From positions 82,156-146,155 of the forward strand of contig MCFE01000167.1 of the NCBI GenBank assembly GCA_002104905.1: 64,000 bases of DNA, given 5' to 3'. This document shows positions 22,908 to 34,218 of the stretch, piece after piece. How positions within the stretch are numbered: the first letter of the stretch is position 1; every line of letters begins with the position of its first letter. Below the pieces are notes generated by a model that saw only the letters and a list, made by a program, of their open reading frames with translations, did no database searches and was not told where the DNA came from. Source of the DNA: Basidiobolus meristosporus CBS 931.73. Its lineage: Eukaryota > Basidiobolomycota > Basidiobolomycetes > Basidiobolales > Basidiobolaceae. The position numbers and the translations under genes were made by a program.

Positions 22908-25032
22908 ATGAAATATCCTCGCTATTTAATGGCCCTCCTTGGGATTATCGGATATTCAAATCTGTGTGAGTGGGCCAGCGCAAGAAGTCATCAGACGTTT
23001 AGGAACTAACTGATCTCCAACCTATTTCTGCCTTGCGGGAAAATCTAGTGCACGCAAGCTCGAGTAATTCTACGGATGCTGGTCGTACGAGAAACTTGGC
23101 AGGAGTCGGGGACAGATGTGGCGGCAAAGACCTGAGATTATGGTAAGGATTTGATTAGGGTGGCAAAGGCTCCAATCGTTTTGACAGGTTTCAGTGCGGA
23201 AGGGTTAGGATGCGTAAGGCCGGGCCATAAGAGGGAGTTCTTCACTCAGGACGAAACGATGCCGGGCATATGCCGAAAACTCGGGGAGGTAAGTGACCAA
23301 TCGAACGCCGACGTATCAGGAGCTAGCCAAGGGTGCTAAACCAGAGCCATGCCATTTTAGGAGGGAACACGATGCAATCCGCACGCGCAGGGAAAAGCCA
23401 AATGCATGAACGCACTTTCCTGTTTCCCAAGACCGGCGAGCGGAAAAAACGTGGGCGTCTGTGTCAATCCGTATAACCGGTTGATCAAGATCAATTTGCC
23501 CGAATTGAACAAACCCCACGGTTCTCCAAACATAACCTTGCCGAGCTCAGCTCAAGTCGCTTCCGGGACATCCAAGCCCACAGGTACCAGAAGTCTGAGC
23601 ACTCTTACCCCTTCTGTCTCGGTATCTAGTAGCTCCTCCGAAGGAAAGGCCTCCAGGCCAACATCCATCTCCAACCCCTCCTCTTCCGTCACCCCAAGCT
23701 TGAATCAGCCATGTGGGGGGAAGCAACAGATCAAATGGTAAGAGATACAAGTTTAGGGCATCAGAAATGGAAACTAACCCCTTGGGAACTTCAGCGGCTT
23801 GGATTTGTTGTGTGTACATACAGGACCAAATGTAACCTCAACAAGTTTCGGAGTGTGTAGGAGAAAAGGAGAGGTAGTCTTTCGATGATCTCCCTCTTCT
23901 AGGGCAAGAAACTTACGAGTAAAATTTAGATCGGCACTCCCTGCATCTCTTCCGCAAACTGCGACGCAAGTCTATCTTGTCTCAGCAAGGGTCGTGATGG
24001 TGTGGCGGAGAAGACCTGCCAACCGAAGCTCCACCATGACCACTCCTCCTTGGGGCAACTCTGTGGAGGGATACAGAAGCTCAAATGGTAAGAATCACAC
24101 CATTATACCATTGCAAGTGATATGAAGGATTCTCGGGCTCTAACCAGAGATGAAACATTGACTCCGATGGATCTTCATGTAGTCAACCTGGGTTAGAATG
24201 TGTACGCGAAGAGGCTATAGCCCAGTCCGGAGAGCATGCCAAACGGACCAAGAAAATGGTGGGGGTTTGTAGGAGTCGTGGAGAGGTAAAGCCACCGAAA
24301 GAGCCCTGATACGACTGACAAGTTACTGACGTTTCTAAGATTGGCACGGTTTGCGGGCCGAAAATCCCGTGGACATGTGACCGTGGCCTAGTGTGCGATC
24401 TAACGACATTGAGTGACACTGGTCGATGCATCGAAGAAAAGGGTGCACCCCGCGCACTACCTAAGCCTGGCATTCGTACCCAGGCTGCCATTCAGCCTGG
24501 AAAGCTATCAAACCGCACGGTCATGAAGCCTTGCTCCCCCGCACAGCCATGGTTGGCTCATCATGTTCTAATACGAGTCAATTGTTTACTAATTCTTGTC
24601 CTATCAGTCAACCAGGATATATTTGTATGCAGGATGAAGGGAATCTGACTATGGGGCGTGGAGTTTGCCAAAAGGCCGGTACGGTAGGTACGTTACTCAA
24701 CAACTACCCACAAGTTCCCTTCCAGCATGTTTAACCGGCTATGTGTTGACCAGCTGGGCACACCATGCATCGTCAGATCAAAGCGCCTCCCGTGCGACTC
24801 GAGGCTGATCTGCTCCCGGACTCAAAACGAACTGACCGTGGACATAGGAATATGCCAAGAGAGACGGTCTGAAGCCCTGGTCAACAATGTATTTACGGGA
24901 GGGATAGGAAAATCAAATGTCCACCAAGCCAGTAATGTCAAAATCACCTTGGATTCCCACAAATTACATGAGGGACGTCAACTAGAGAAGTATGCAAGCA
25001 ATCTGCATCGTAGAATTTTCCCAAAGCGTTAA
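22908..25032 (+). CDS. Secreted protein built of repeated cysteine-rich modules
   Basis: Function unknown. MKYPRYLMALLGIIGYSNL at the N-terminus is a signal peptide, so the protein is secreted or wall-bound. I infer ten exons: 22908-22965, 23049-23142, 23195-23288, 23361-23737, 23795-23873, 23930-24087, 24183-24285, 24340-24442, 24547-24683 and 24754-25032 (493 residues). At least seven modules repeat the pattern C(G/x)n-C-x2-GLxC-(10-20)-GVC-x3-GE; for example DRCGGKDLRLC, EGTRCNPH, CGGKQQIKC, IGTPCISS, LCGGIQKLKC and GTVCGPK. This resembles Dickkopf/IGFBP-like disulfide folds, but no family assignment is safe. Modules are mostly encoded by one exon or an exon pair. The 24443-24546 intron has a weak donor and is needed to keep the seventh module in frame; a frameshift is the alternative. 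A Ser/Thr-rich spacer lies in exon 4. Confidence 0.75.
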
Positions 25033-25495
25033 GTCCATTTCCCTGACCTCCCAGCCCGCGCCTTTTCTGGGAATGGAAACCAAGCGGAGACTGGCTTGAT
25101 GTGTTGCTACATGTTATATATACTCACACAGGTCAACTAGCATGGCGTGTAATAAATTTTTTCTTAGTAAGTGTAATAAATTTTTTCATTCATTCACATG
25201 GTTAAGCTCGGTCGATATTTATATATACGTGTAGTGCATGTAAAATCTGTGGCCGACTCCGATATATTAGGTAGGACAGGAGATCACTGGGTTTTAAGGT
25301 GAATCCTGCAACTTGGTTCGGAATGACCCACAGACTTACGGTAACAGAAGGTATGATATGCAAGTTAGGGAGCGCGCAGCTGAACAGCGAATTCAATCGA
25401 TCAAACTGAGGTATTCACAATAACTTCGATACATGCATAGGAAGTAGTGGACAGTCGAGTGGCCTGTCAAATAGAAACCTTTCTAAGGGATGCCT
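25033..25495. other. Convergent intergenic region
   Basis: This 0.46-kb gap lies between the 3' ends of the cysteine-rich gene and SEC7. It contains a short direct repeat (GTGTAATAAATTTTTTC twice, near 25146 and 25170) with AATAAA motifs, suitable as polyadenylation signals. Nothing else was found. Confidence 0.55.
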
Positions 25496-28400
25496 CTAGG
25501 AGGTGATTTTGTAGACCTCTCCTAGACGTTTGAGGAACTGCTGGACGGCCAGTCGGACATCCGTATGAAGTTTGCTAGAGAAGAGCTCCAAGATTTGGGG
25601 GAATAATTTAGGCGCGTGCTTGGAAAACTAGAATGACCACATGGATGGATTAGCCTTGAGCGAGGTTTTCATATTGGCAGTATCGATATACCTGGATGTC
25701 CTCCAACTCTGAGAATCTACTCAGAAATTTAACCACGATGGGCCGCCATATCTCTAGCTTGGAGTCACCGTAAGCACCGTTGTTCGAGTTATACGAGGCC
25801 AATATCGCATAAGACAGTCTAGGGAATCAATCCAATGATGTCAGTACGCCAAGTAGGATACAGATGCGAAATCCAAGAAACTTTACGGGGTCAGCTTGTC
25901 TTCAACCTCGTCAGCATGGTTACGTCGGTCGTCCGAGTTGTCGCCATACATTTTGAACAGGAGAAAAACACAACTACAAACACTAAGGGTCTCTTGGCGA
26001 AATAGATTAGGTAGCTGGGGCATCAGGCCTAATAAATGAAAAAGAATGAGATGTTGTTTGGATCCATAAAACTCGAGGTAGTACCTGCTTCATAGATCGC
26101 ACTACGAAGCTGCAAATCAGAGTTGAACCGCTGAGCGAACCAGTAGGACCGCTCGAGACTGTCAATGATGATAAACAGATGGTGTGAGTCGATCGCTTGA
26201 TAGACCTGATCATTGGAGTTGAACAGCTCGTCCACAGTCTGAATCAATAATAGTCGTAGAACACATTTGAGCGTAATACGCCTAAATTCTTGCTTCTGTT
26301 TCTCCATCTGGCTATATGAAGTGCTTTTGAGTGAGCTAGTACGTGGCGGCAAATCAGTTGAATACGGCGAAGAAGGCAACGGTTCGGGCTCCGAGAGCGC
26401 TTTTCTAAAATCAAACAAGCCTTGTGGGCTACTGCTATCGAAAAGCCTCACGAAGGTGGAGCAGATCTTATCCCAAAGCTGGCTGTCCAGCCGGGAAATG
26501 TTGCTCTCGATAAGTTGCTGCAAGCAACTGTTGCCGATCCTAGCTAGAGTCTCGTTTTCTTGTGTAATGCAGACATACAGCAGCTCCAGAACACCATCGG
26601 TCATACCCTTGAGGGTTTCGAAATAGAAGGTGAACAGATCTATGGTGTTTCGGATAGCCTGGATCAGAGTGGTCGAAAGCCAAACACTCATGTCTTCTGG
26701 GTTTTTGAATCTAGACTTTTCACAGGAGGAGTCAAAATCATTGAATATAGGGAAAATGACCTGGTGAAAGATGGACTTCCAGAAGTCGCAGCGGAACTCG
26801 GTTCCATGCTGTTTAAGAGAATCAAACATGTAGTTGAGTGCTCGGTTGCGAACTTCAAGGTCTTCACAATTCATGACTATATCGTACAACCCAAGCATGA
26901 TGGGGAACCAGAATGAGTTCCCATCGTCTCTACCCGCCACCGGTGAATCCGGACGGTCGTTGGCAGTTTGCTGAGCGATCAGTTTCTGGGTTATTTGTTT
27001 GAAGATTTCCATGGAATGCAGGCTGGTTTTGACAAATCGGGTGTTCTGGCAAAACTGCACTAGACACGAGACGAAGTCTTGTAAGCAGCCGTGGGTGGCG
27101 ATGTCATCAAAGTTATTCTTGGCCACTGACTTGATGATTTCAAACGCCATGGCTACGATCAGCTCGTTTTCATCTTGAGCTGCCTTCGAAAAGACCCCAA
27201 ACATCGTCTTCCATCCAGAACGAATATGATACCCACGGGCCTGGATCATCTGTTGAAGACAGCGCAAAACCATGTCTTTGATGTTGTAGTTTTCATTGTG
27301 CTCTATAATGAATTCAAAAGGCCGGAGAAAATCTTTTTGAAACTTGAAATGCGGGAGCTCCTCCTTCTCCAAGAATTTCATTGAAAGCTGTCTAAGCGAG
27401 TCTAACGCAAAGAACGCAACATCATTATTGGAGTGGCAGCCAACCTGGTTGAAATGATCTCCCAATATAGCCCACATGTTGGACCATTCCATTCGAATTC
27501 TGCTCATGTTGTAATAGCAGATCTCAACCAACTTCTGGAGGCAGTACGTTCTAGGATGCTCTGCATTTGTTGATGAACGAATTTCTTCCATGGAGATTTC
27601 GCTCAAGGCTCTCACGAAATCAACTACTGCAGGCCCCGAGAGCCGAACGCTGCCAGTAAAGATCCGGTCCACGGCAACTACAACCTGCTGCGATCTGGTT
27701 TCAATGGCTGCCTCTTCCGCATACAGAGTGTGGATTGTCGAGGTTCGATGAGATTTGTTGGAGTGCAAGGAAGCGCTTGATTGTCTTTTCTCGAGCTGTG
27801 GTTGGGAGTTCGGAACTCGCCGGGCATTACTTATATCGGGAATGGTGTCACTGTCGGCACCATTGCTTATTAGTTGGAATCGTTCTAATTGGCTCACACA
27901 AGCAAGAACATCTCTCCAGGACTCTTTGAGATTGTTTCCCTCCGAGAGAGCAATCTCTAGCAAGGTCTTGATAGCCTCAACATTCTTGACCTTCATTTCA
28001 CTAAGATTGTTGAGGTATGTGGATTTGGCAAGGGTGGATACAAAGGCATTTCTCTCCAATTCCATATCAAATATAGAGGCGATATGAACAGCGAACTTCA
28101 GCCCCTCAAGACACAAGTTCACGATTTCCAAATCGTCATATTCTTGCATCGGAGAGCTAACACCAGCCAAAAAGGCCATCCACACCAATTCGAACATCGG
28201 CCGGACATGCTCAAAGTGAGATGCGCTGTAGTACGTCGCCTGAACCCGGCTAATCCCACGGCTACCTCTGCCTTTAAATATCGCCTCAGTTTTCGAGGCC
28301 AATTCTGCAGAAGCGTGTGCATACAGCTCGCGTCTAGCTTTTCCGGTGATCACTTCGAAAGGAGACAGATCTTTGAAGATGTTCATCGGGCCATTTGAGA

Positions 28401-31400
28401 AGGAATTTGAAGCAACGCCCTTTTCGTCTTTGATTCGAATCTCGTTCTTGGAAATATCATCGTATATCTCAGCCAAAAACTCATCGGGAAGGTCTGCCTT
28501 ATCATCGATTCCCGCGTTGTTCTTGAGGAAGTCAATCAGCGACATTCGGTGCTTCACTTGGGGATTATGAAGATCGGTGTTGAGCAGGATCACCGAGTAC
28601 GCCAATACATAAGCGGTGTCGGCGTTGGCGAACTTCCCGGAGTTTCCTATGACATAGCGCTCCGCAAATTTCAACATGAACCTATCGATTTTCTGCGCTT
28701 CACCAGGCAACCGGAATGGCTGAAGGAATCTCCTTAGGGCGTCTACAAACGGCATATCACTGAAACTCATATCGTCGACGAATGCATGCATGATGGCGAC
28801 ATTTTCTTCACTACCTTCTCCAAGGAATTCCCCCAATGTTGTTTTGTTTATGCCTTCTGTGTTGAGGAAAAAGCGCGCAATCGTTTTGGGATCTCTGTTT
28901 TCTATGCAGTGAGTTTCGAGAAGAAAGTTGAATCCTTTCTTTGGTTTCCAATTAAACATTTGAATCCCTTGTTGGAGTACTTGCTTTCTTTGCTTTAGAG
29001 TCTCAAATTGCCCTGGATCGTCCAAGGCCAGTGATCTGATACTTGGCGTAGAGCCATTAAGTACAGGACTAGGCGAGGAGTGACCATTCGCCTCTACAAT
29101 GGAGTTCGCATTTTCATATGCATCCTCACTTTTACGAGTGAGCCGGGATTGTTTGTCATCCTCGAGCACAGTATTCTCCCCTTCAGTAACGCCTAACCCT
29201 TTGTCACTCCAGGTCGTTAGCGATCTGAGCACAGCAACAAGGCACTCCAAGGCCTTTTGCTTGATGTCACTTTCGTTGCCTTGGTTATAGAGTTGGGAAG
29301 ATAGGCTGTTGTTGACAGAGGTAGTTGTCAAAGACGGTTGAATAACCCCGCTCGATGGGGCAATCGAGTTGGAGTGTTGGTTGGAAGATGGCACTCCGGT
29401 GGATGATGGACCAGTACGTACAGTGGTGATCTTCGAGATGACATTCACCAACCTTTCGTATATATTGTCCAAAGCCTCCTTGTCACAATCATAGTTCAAG
29501 TAGATTTCGACTAGTGTTTGTGGGTCATTGCAGATTTTCTGCAAGATATTCAGTAGAGCTGTCTTCTGGTGAAATGTCGCTGAACGCATTTCCAGGATAG
29601 GTAGAAATATCTCCTTGAAAAATACTTCTATTTCCTTTTTCAGCAACATTCGCAGTCCTTGCAGAAGCTTGAGGAATATTTCCAGAGATACCTCGAAGAT
29701 ACCACCCACAGTTGAGGTAAGATTTCGGCTTAAACTTAGACAAAGGTATTGCTTGACTGATGTCAGAAGACTCACATATACAGGCTGATTTTGCTCAGTA
29801 TAAGTGACAAACCCAACATTGGATGAAGTAAACGTTTCCAAGTGAGAGGTGATGATGATCAGGATGAGGTGTAGAGAGAGTAGCTTTGAGCGCATAGAAA
29901 GAGACCTAACGTCAGAAGCTCCTTCGGTGCTGATAGGCTTCATAGATAAACGACAAAGCGCTCTGAAAAGTAAGTATGCGTCTCTAACTTCTATGTCATC
30001 AATCGCACTGCTCACATATCCTGCATCATCGTATCCTTTTGAAAGTTCGGTCTGCCCCTTGGAAGATGATTGGGGAGTGTCACTGTCTTTAAAGGCACTA
30101 GATATGCTCTCTGCATTATTATCGTCCTCATTCAGTGGACTCTCCTCGGGGATGTCTGCTTTGAACATATCTGCCTGCGACTCCAGAGAAGTCGAAATTG
30201 CCTTCGAATCGACAGCGGTAAGCGTCTCCTTGAGTGTATCAATTCTCTCGTCAATCAGAACTTCAAGCTTCTCCGTGTTGGAGTCCAAAGGGATATTTAC
30301 CAGCTCCTTATCGTCCAAGTCAGTAAACTCGTCGCTGATAGAGCTGATATGATCACTCTCGGGGACATCAAGGGTAGGATCCAGTGGATTTTCCACAGAA
30401 GCCGTCTCCTCTTTAGTCAATTCTTTTTCGGAATTGCTATTTGCTATTGAGTTTCGACGCTGCTCTGTGACGTCCTCCGATCTTTCATCAAAAACCCCTG
30501 GCTGCTTATCCTTTGTCTCCGCATCATTTTCTCCTTTGGCTGGTTCGGAGGTCGACACCGATAGATTTTCAGAATCACTCTCTTGGTTGACGTTGCTGAT
30601 ATTCTGTACGGGAGCACTGTGGGTAAGCTCTGCGGTATCTGGTGTGCTTTTAGCATCGACATCAACTGTCATGGAGCTCTTTCTAAGTTGGATTCGGCTG
30701 AATATGGCATGAACCATCTGCGTTAAAATGCCTTGAGCGATGGTTTGATTCCCTGGATCTCTAGAAAGCAAAAAGATATTGTAGGTGGTTCGAACGGCTT
30801 TCAGTAGCGCCCTTTGATGTATTTTGAAAGTGTTGGATGTGATTGCAGCCAGAAGTGCCTACGGTAAGGTTCGAAAATTAGTGACCGTCTCAACGCTTTC
30901 ATTGCAATCGGATTGGGCTGTACTTTAATGATTTGTAGTTGAATTTTATCATCAGTTCCTTCCCCGACAAAGCAGTCGCATACAAGATCAATAAGCTGAT
31001 CTGTTAAATTATCTTGTCCAGTAGGCGGTATGCCGGCGGCAGAGTCTTCTAAGGCTGTCTTATCATGCTCTGTAGTGGTTTCAGGAATGGTCTCCAGCGT
31101 GGAAGTGTTGGGTGACGTAGGCAGAGTTGATGAGGCCGCTTGACCATTGATAATATAATTATATGTAATAAGCTTTCCAATACAATCAACGGCGATCACA
31201 GTGAGATTGTTAGACCCAGTTAGGCATGCAAGTTTCAAAGGCAACACCAGAATTTCGGAATCGCTATACAAAGGGTGAGTACATGTCATCTCTCCAAAGA
31301 CTGGGGAATCAAACGGCCTACCTAGCGGTACATATCGATGCATCAGGGTGGTTGTTGATGACGTCTATATGATTTGGAATGAATGAAGTTTTAGAAAGGA

Positions 31401-31658
31401 TATAAAGTGAGGATGAGTCCGAGGAAGGCACAAAAGACGAAGTAATAAGAAAAACCTGCCTAAGGCTTTTGCTGCAGCTTCAGTGAGTTGTTTATTTCTT
31501 TTTCCTTCTTTTAACTTCTGAAGTTTCTCAAGTGCATTAATAATAAAAAGTGCACCAGCAGCTAGATGATTCTTCGGCACAGAGACTGACGACGTACTGT
31601 TGGTGGGTGTTGACACTGTCGGAGAGGGGGGCTCGATGGTAGTGGTAGTATCCGACAT
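25496..31658 (-). CDS. SEC7: Large ARF guanine-nucleotide exchange factor Sec7/BIG
   Basis: Activates ARF GTPases at the trans-Golgi for coat recruitment and secretory traffic. I infer seven exons, in transcription order: 31658-31460, 31364-31322, 31263-30924, 30858-26085, 26028-25887, 25818-25692 and 25627-25496, giving 1918 residues, normal for the family. The DCB region opens the protein (KNHLAAGALFIINALEKLQKL; LPLKLACLTGSNNLTVIAVD), with an acidic linker after it. An HUS region precedes the Sec7 domain, which starts near residue 810 (LKQRKQVLQQGIQMFNWKPK). The catalytic glutamic finger is in LPGEAQKIDRFM, about residue 913, and the ARF-binding groove motif AYSVILLNTDLHNPQVK is intact. HDS repeats follow. 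Intron 1 must use a GC donor (GCAGGT) to reach the conserved frame. Small exons at both ends are required to complete DCB and the C-terminal LMPQLPNLFRQET helix. Confidence 0.93.
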
Positions 31659-32663
31659 TGGGAGAACGTCTACCCAAGCTAGAATAGAAGCAAGTCTAAA
31701 GTCAACAAACGAAGGAGTTTGTCAGGAAATAAGGATTCTCTACTTGAAATTCTGATTGATGATTCAATAGAAATTAGGTAGGGGAAGTGTTCTTCGGTAG
31801 CACATATCAATAGATACTTTCAATATCATTTGTTACTAGGACTCCACAGTTGGTGAGAATCAATTATTTGGTCAAATGCTATCATTTAGAGGACTAATTG
31901 TAGTCTATTCGTTCGGCATGCAGCCACTAAATTTGTTCACAACCTCAGCCACCCAACCCCCTCAAAAGTATCAGTCACTAAGAAATGCTGATAATCCCAA
32001 CAAATTATTACTTATTATTAATACGCTTTCAACGCATCAGGAAAGCTTTCACACTCTGTGCTTGATACTGTACTCCCGCGTATGACGTCACGTGGCTATG
32101 TATTACACCAATGGCTCTAGTGACCGAGAAAGACATTATGGTAACTATTCTCTATTTGTTCGAAACCTGAAGGGCCCGAGGAATTGTTCGCATTATGGAT
32201 TGGACTGGTGCACTTGATCGCTCACCATAAGGTGCAAGAGCAAGAATAGTAGCTCTGGGTTTGGGCAGTCGACGGACAGGATTGAATTTTCTTGACGGGC
32301 CACCCCTCATGGAAAAACTCTATGGAATCGTGATTTATATTATTATGAAATCGACAGATCGAAAAACGAATTTGGTGATTCCCCTCAAGCGCCGTAATAT
32401 TGGTACATTTGTGGCGTAGACTGAATCTAGAACAAGCGCACGTTTGCCGTAAGCATTCATTCCCATCTTCGAGAGGTGAAGAACAGGCACCGAAGTACGG
32501 CAAAAGCCTCTTGTATGCGCCAGGGTTGATGCAGCGAAGCAAAGACGGTTAATTGGCAAGAGGCATATCACGAATATTAGGAATGAAGCTATACAGAATT
32601 TATTCGAGTGGTAATAAAGTCCTTATGTATCATTGGTTTGGCGCTGACGGTTGTTTCATCTTT
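31659..32663. other. Intergenic region upstream of SEC7, downstream of YOS9
   Basis: About 1 kb separates the two minus-strand genes. The SEC7 promoter must lie here. A composite TGACGTCACGTG element is at 32083-32094. A 106-codon minus-strand frame at 32222-32542 has no recognisable content and is not called. Confidence 0.55.
32083..32094. promoter_or_regulatory. Composite CRE / E-box element
   Basis: TGACGTCACGTG contains a perfect palindromic ATF/CREB site (TGACGTCA) overlapping a perfect E-box (CACGTG). It lies about 430 bp upstream of the SEC7 start codon. bZIP and bHLH factors known from other fungi bind these cores; occupancy here is inference. Confidence 0.4.
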
Positions 32664-33517
32664 CTATGCTAGCAGTTTTTTACATTGGATTTGGGAATGC
32701 TCCTTAGAACGATCAACTTCATTCGTGATATCTTGGCATAGCTTGGGTGTTGTGATGACCACAAGGTACTCGCATTTGGCCGGTTCTTTGATAATTCGGA
32801 TTTTCTCTAGGCTTTGCATACTGCAGTGAAACTACAACCGTGAGCGGTTAAAGACTTGTCGATGAAAACGGATCGACATGACATGAACTAACCTGAATCT
32901 CCACTGTGCGTGGCTTTTTGGTGCCATCGCATGGAGTTCCTCCACCCCACCGCTGGGAAAGATGGTTCGGCGAACCTTCAATCAATGTTGTATCTACAAC
33001 GTTCTGGGAATTTGTGTATTTTCCAAGGAAGTAGTTGCCTTCAGTCTTGGCGGTTGATCTTGAGGCCTTTCGGTATTGCCTTATATATTTGAGATGGCAA
33101 TACTCATATGACCACCAGCCCTCGGTCTATGTCAAGGTAAATATCACATCAGTATGTCAAGGATCTCCTCTCTCATTATTAAATTTCGATGTACTTTACG
33201 GCTTGTAAGCACCTAGATTTCAACGGCTCCAGTGACTCCAGACGGCGCTGTACAATGGTCTGAGTATCTATCTTTATGTCTTTCGATATTTCCAAGCTGT
33301 TGTCAACTGTAGAACCATTCGAGAAAGTACAGGAATACTCTACTCCGTCTTGAGAACGCATATAGACTTGAGAGCTTGAGGACTCCGCAGTGCTTGTCAA
33401 ATTTGAGATAGTTAGCTGATACCTCGGTTCCTCTAGAGGATCTCCATAGCTAGAGATTTCAGCCTGGGAAACTGCTAAAGATGCTAATAAGGATATCAAG
33501 ATTGTTTGCGCGAACAT
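32664..33517 (-). CDS. YOS9: OS-9/Yos9-like ER lectin (MRH domain)
   Basis: ER-luminal lectin that recognises trimmed high-mannose glycans on misfolded glycoproteins and hands them to the HRD1 ubiquitin ligase (ERAD). Exons 33517-33200, 33120-32893 and 32831-32664 give 237 residues. The ATG at 33517 starts a clean signal peptide (FAQTILISLLASLAVSQA). Next is the OS-9 N-terminal motif YGDPLEEPRYQLTI and then the MRH domain: WWSYEYC, KYIRQY with the mannose-binding Gln, GGGTPCDGTKKPRTVEIQ with the Arg, FHC, and KEPAKCEYLVVIT with the Glu and Tyr. All four sugar-contact residues are present. The protein is much shorter than yeast Yos9 (542) and lacks an HDEL-type retention signal at its end (QCKKLLA), so it may be held in the ER by partners. 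Confidence 0.88.
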
Positions 33518-34218
33518 AAAAGACCTTTCATACAAACATTAAAGAATGTAATTACAAGCAAATGTTTCTACGATTTTATGGTCAACCTCCGAATATCGGG
33601 TAGCAAAATCAGAATTCCGAGTTATGAATCGAACATAAAATCAAACCGGCCAATGATATCTAATTCTGATCTCCTCCAATCGTGGCGCTCCTACACCAAA
33701 TGCGTCTGGTCTTCCGGAGTCTAACCAAAGCGACCGAACCTTTCCCAAGATCGTTATCAGCTGTATTTTCAGGCCGTATATGCTGCTATTCAGGCTCCAG
33801 CTAGAGGTGTTTTGGTGATAGGTCTTAGATGCGTAATCTAGATTGGATGATTATTGGCTTCTAGGGCGGATTCATTTTTGTCCGTGGGTAGCCATTTGAT
33901 TTTCACATGGTTCATTGGTGGGCAAGAGCCTGCGTATCTGCCGTGAAGTTGATACTGCCGTTCAGAATGTCAGATCCCCGCAAGACGATACGGGCATTTC
34001 CCTGTTCACCAGGAGTCTCTGCATCCCCATCACCTCAGTTGCTTTACTCGATTACTGTTGTGAAAGGCTGCTTTTCACAAAGGCCTCGAAATGCAGCCGT
34101 GACAACGGAAAATTACGGAAGAAAACTTATTTATTCCACATTTCAGCATATTATCTTCAAGATGGCAGATAGCCCTTTGAGCTTCTGGGAGAGCTTGCCT
34201 ATAATTAGCTCGGTTCCA
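33518..34218. other. Intergenic region
   Basis: This 0.7-kb gap lies between the YOS9 start and the AMACR-like 3' end. The 133-codon plus-strand frame (33907-34308) overlaps the end of the AMACR-like gene in antisense and has no motif, so it is treated as chance. Confidence 0.55.

Noticed and set aside
26267-30712. Many open frames of 60-167 codons on the plus strand opposite SEC7.
   Set aside because: They are antisense shadows of the long conserved SEC7 exon and show no motif of their own.
32222-32542. A 106-codon Cys-rich frame downstream of YOS9.
   Set aside because: No signal peptide or repeated Cys pattern and no good start; it is probably chance.
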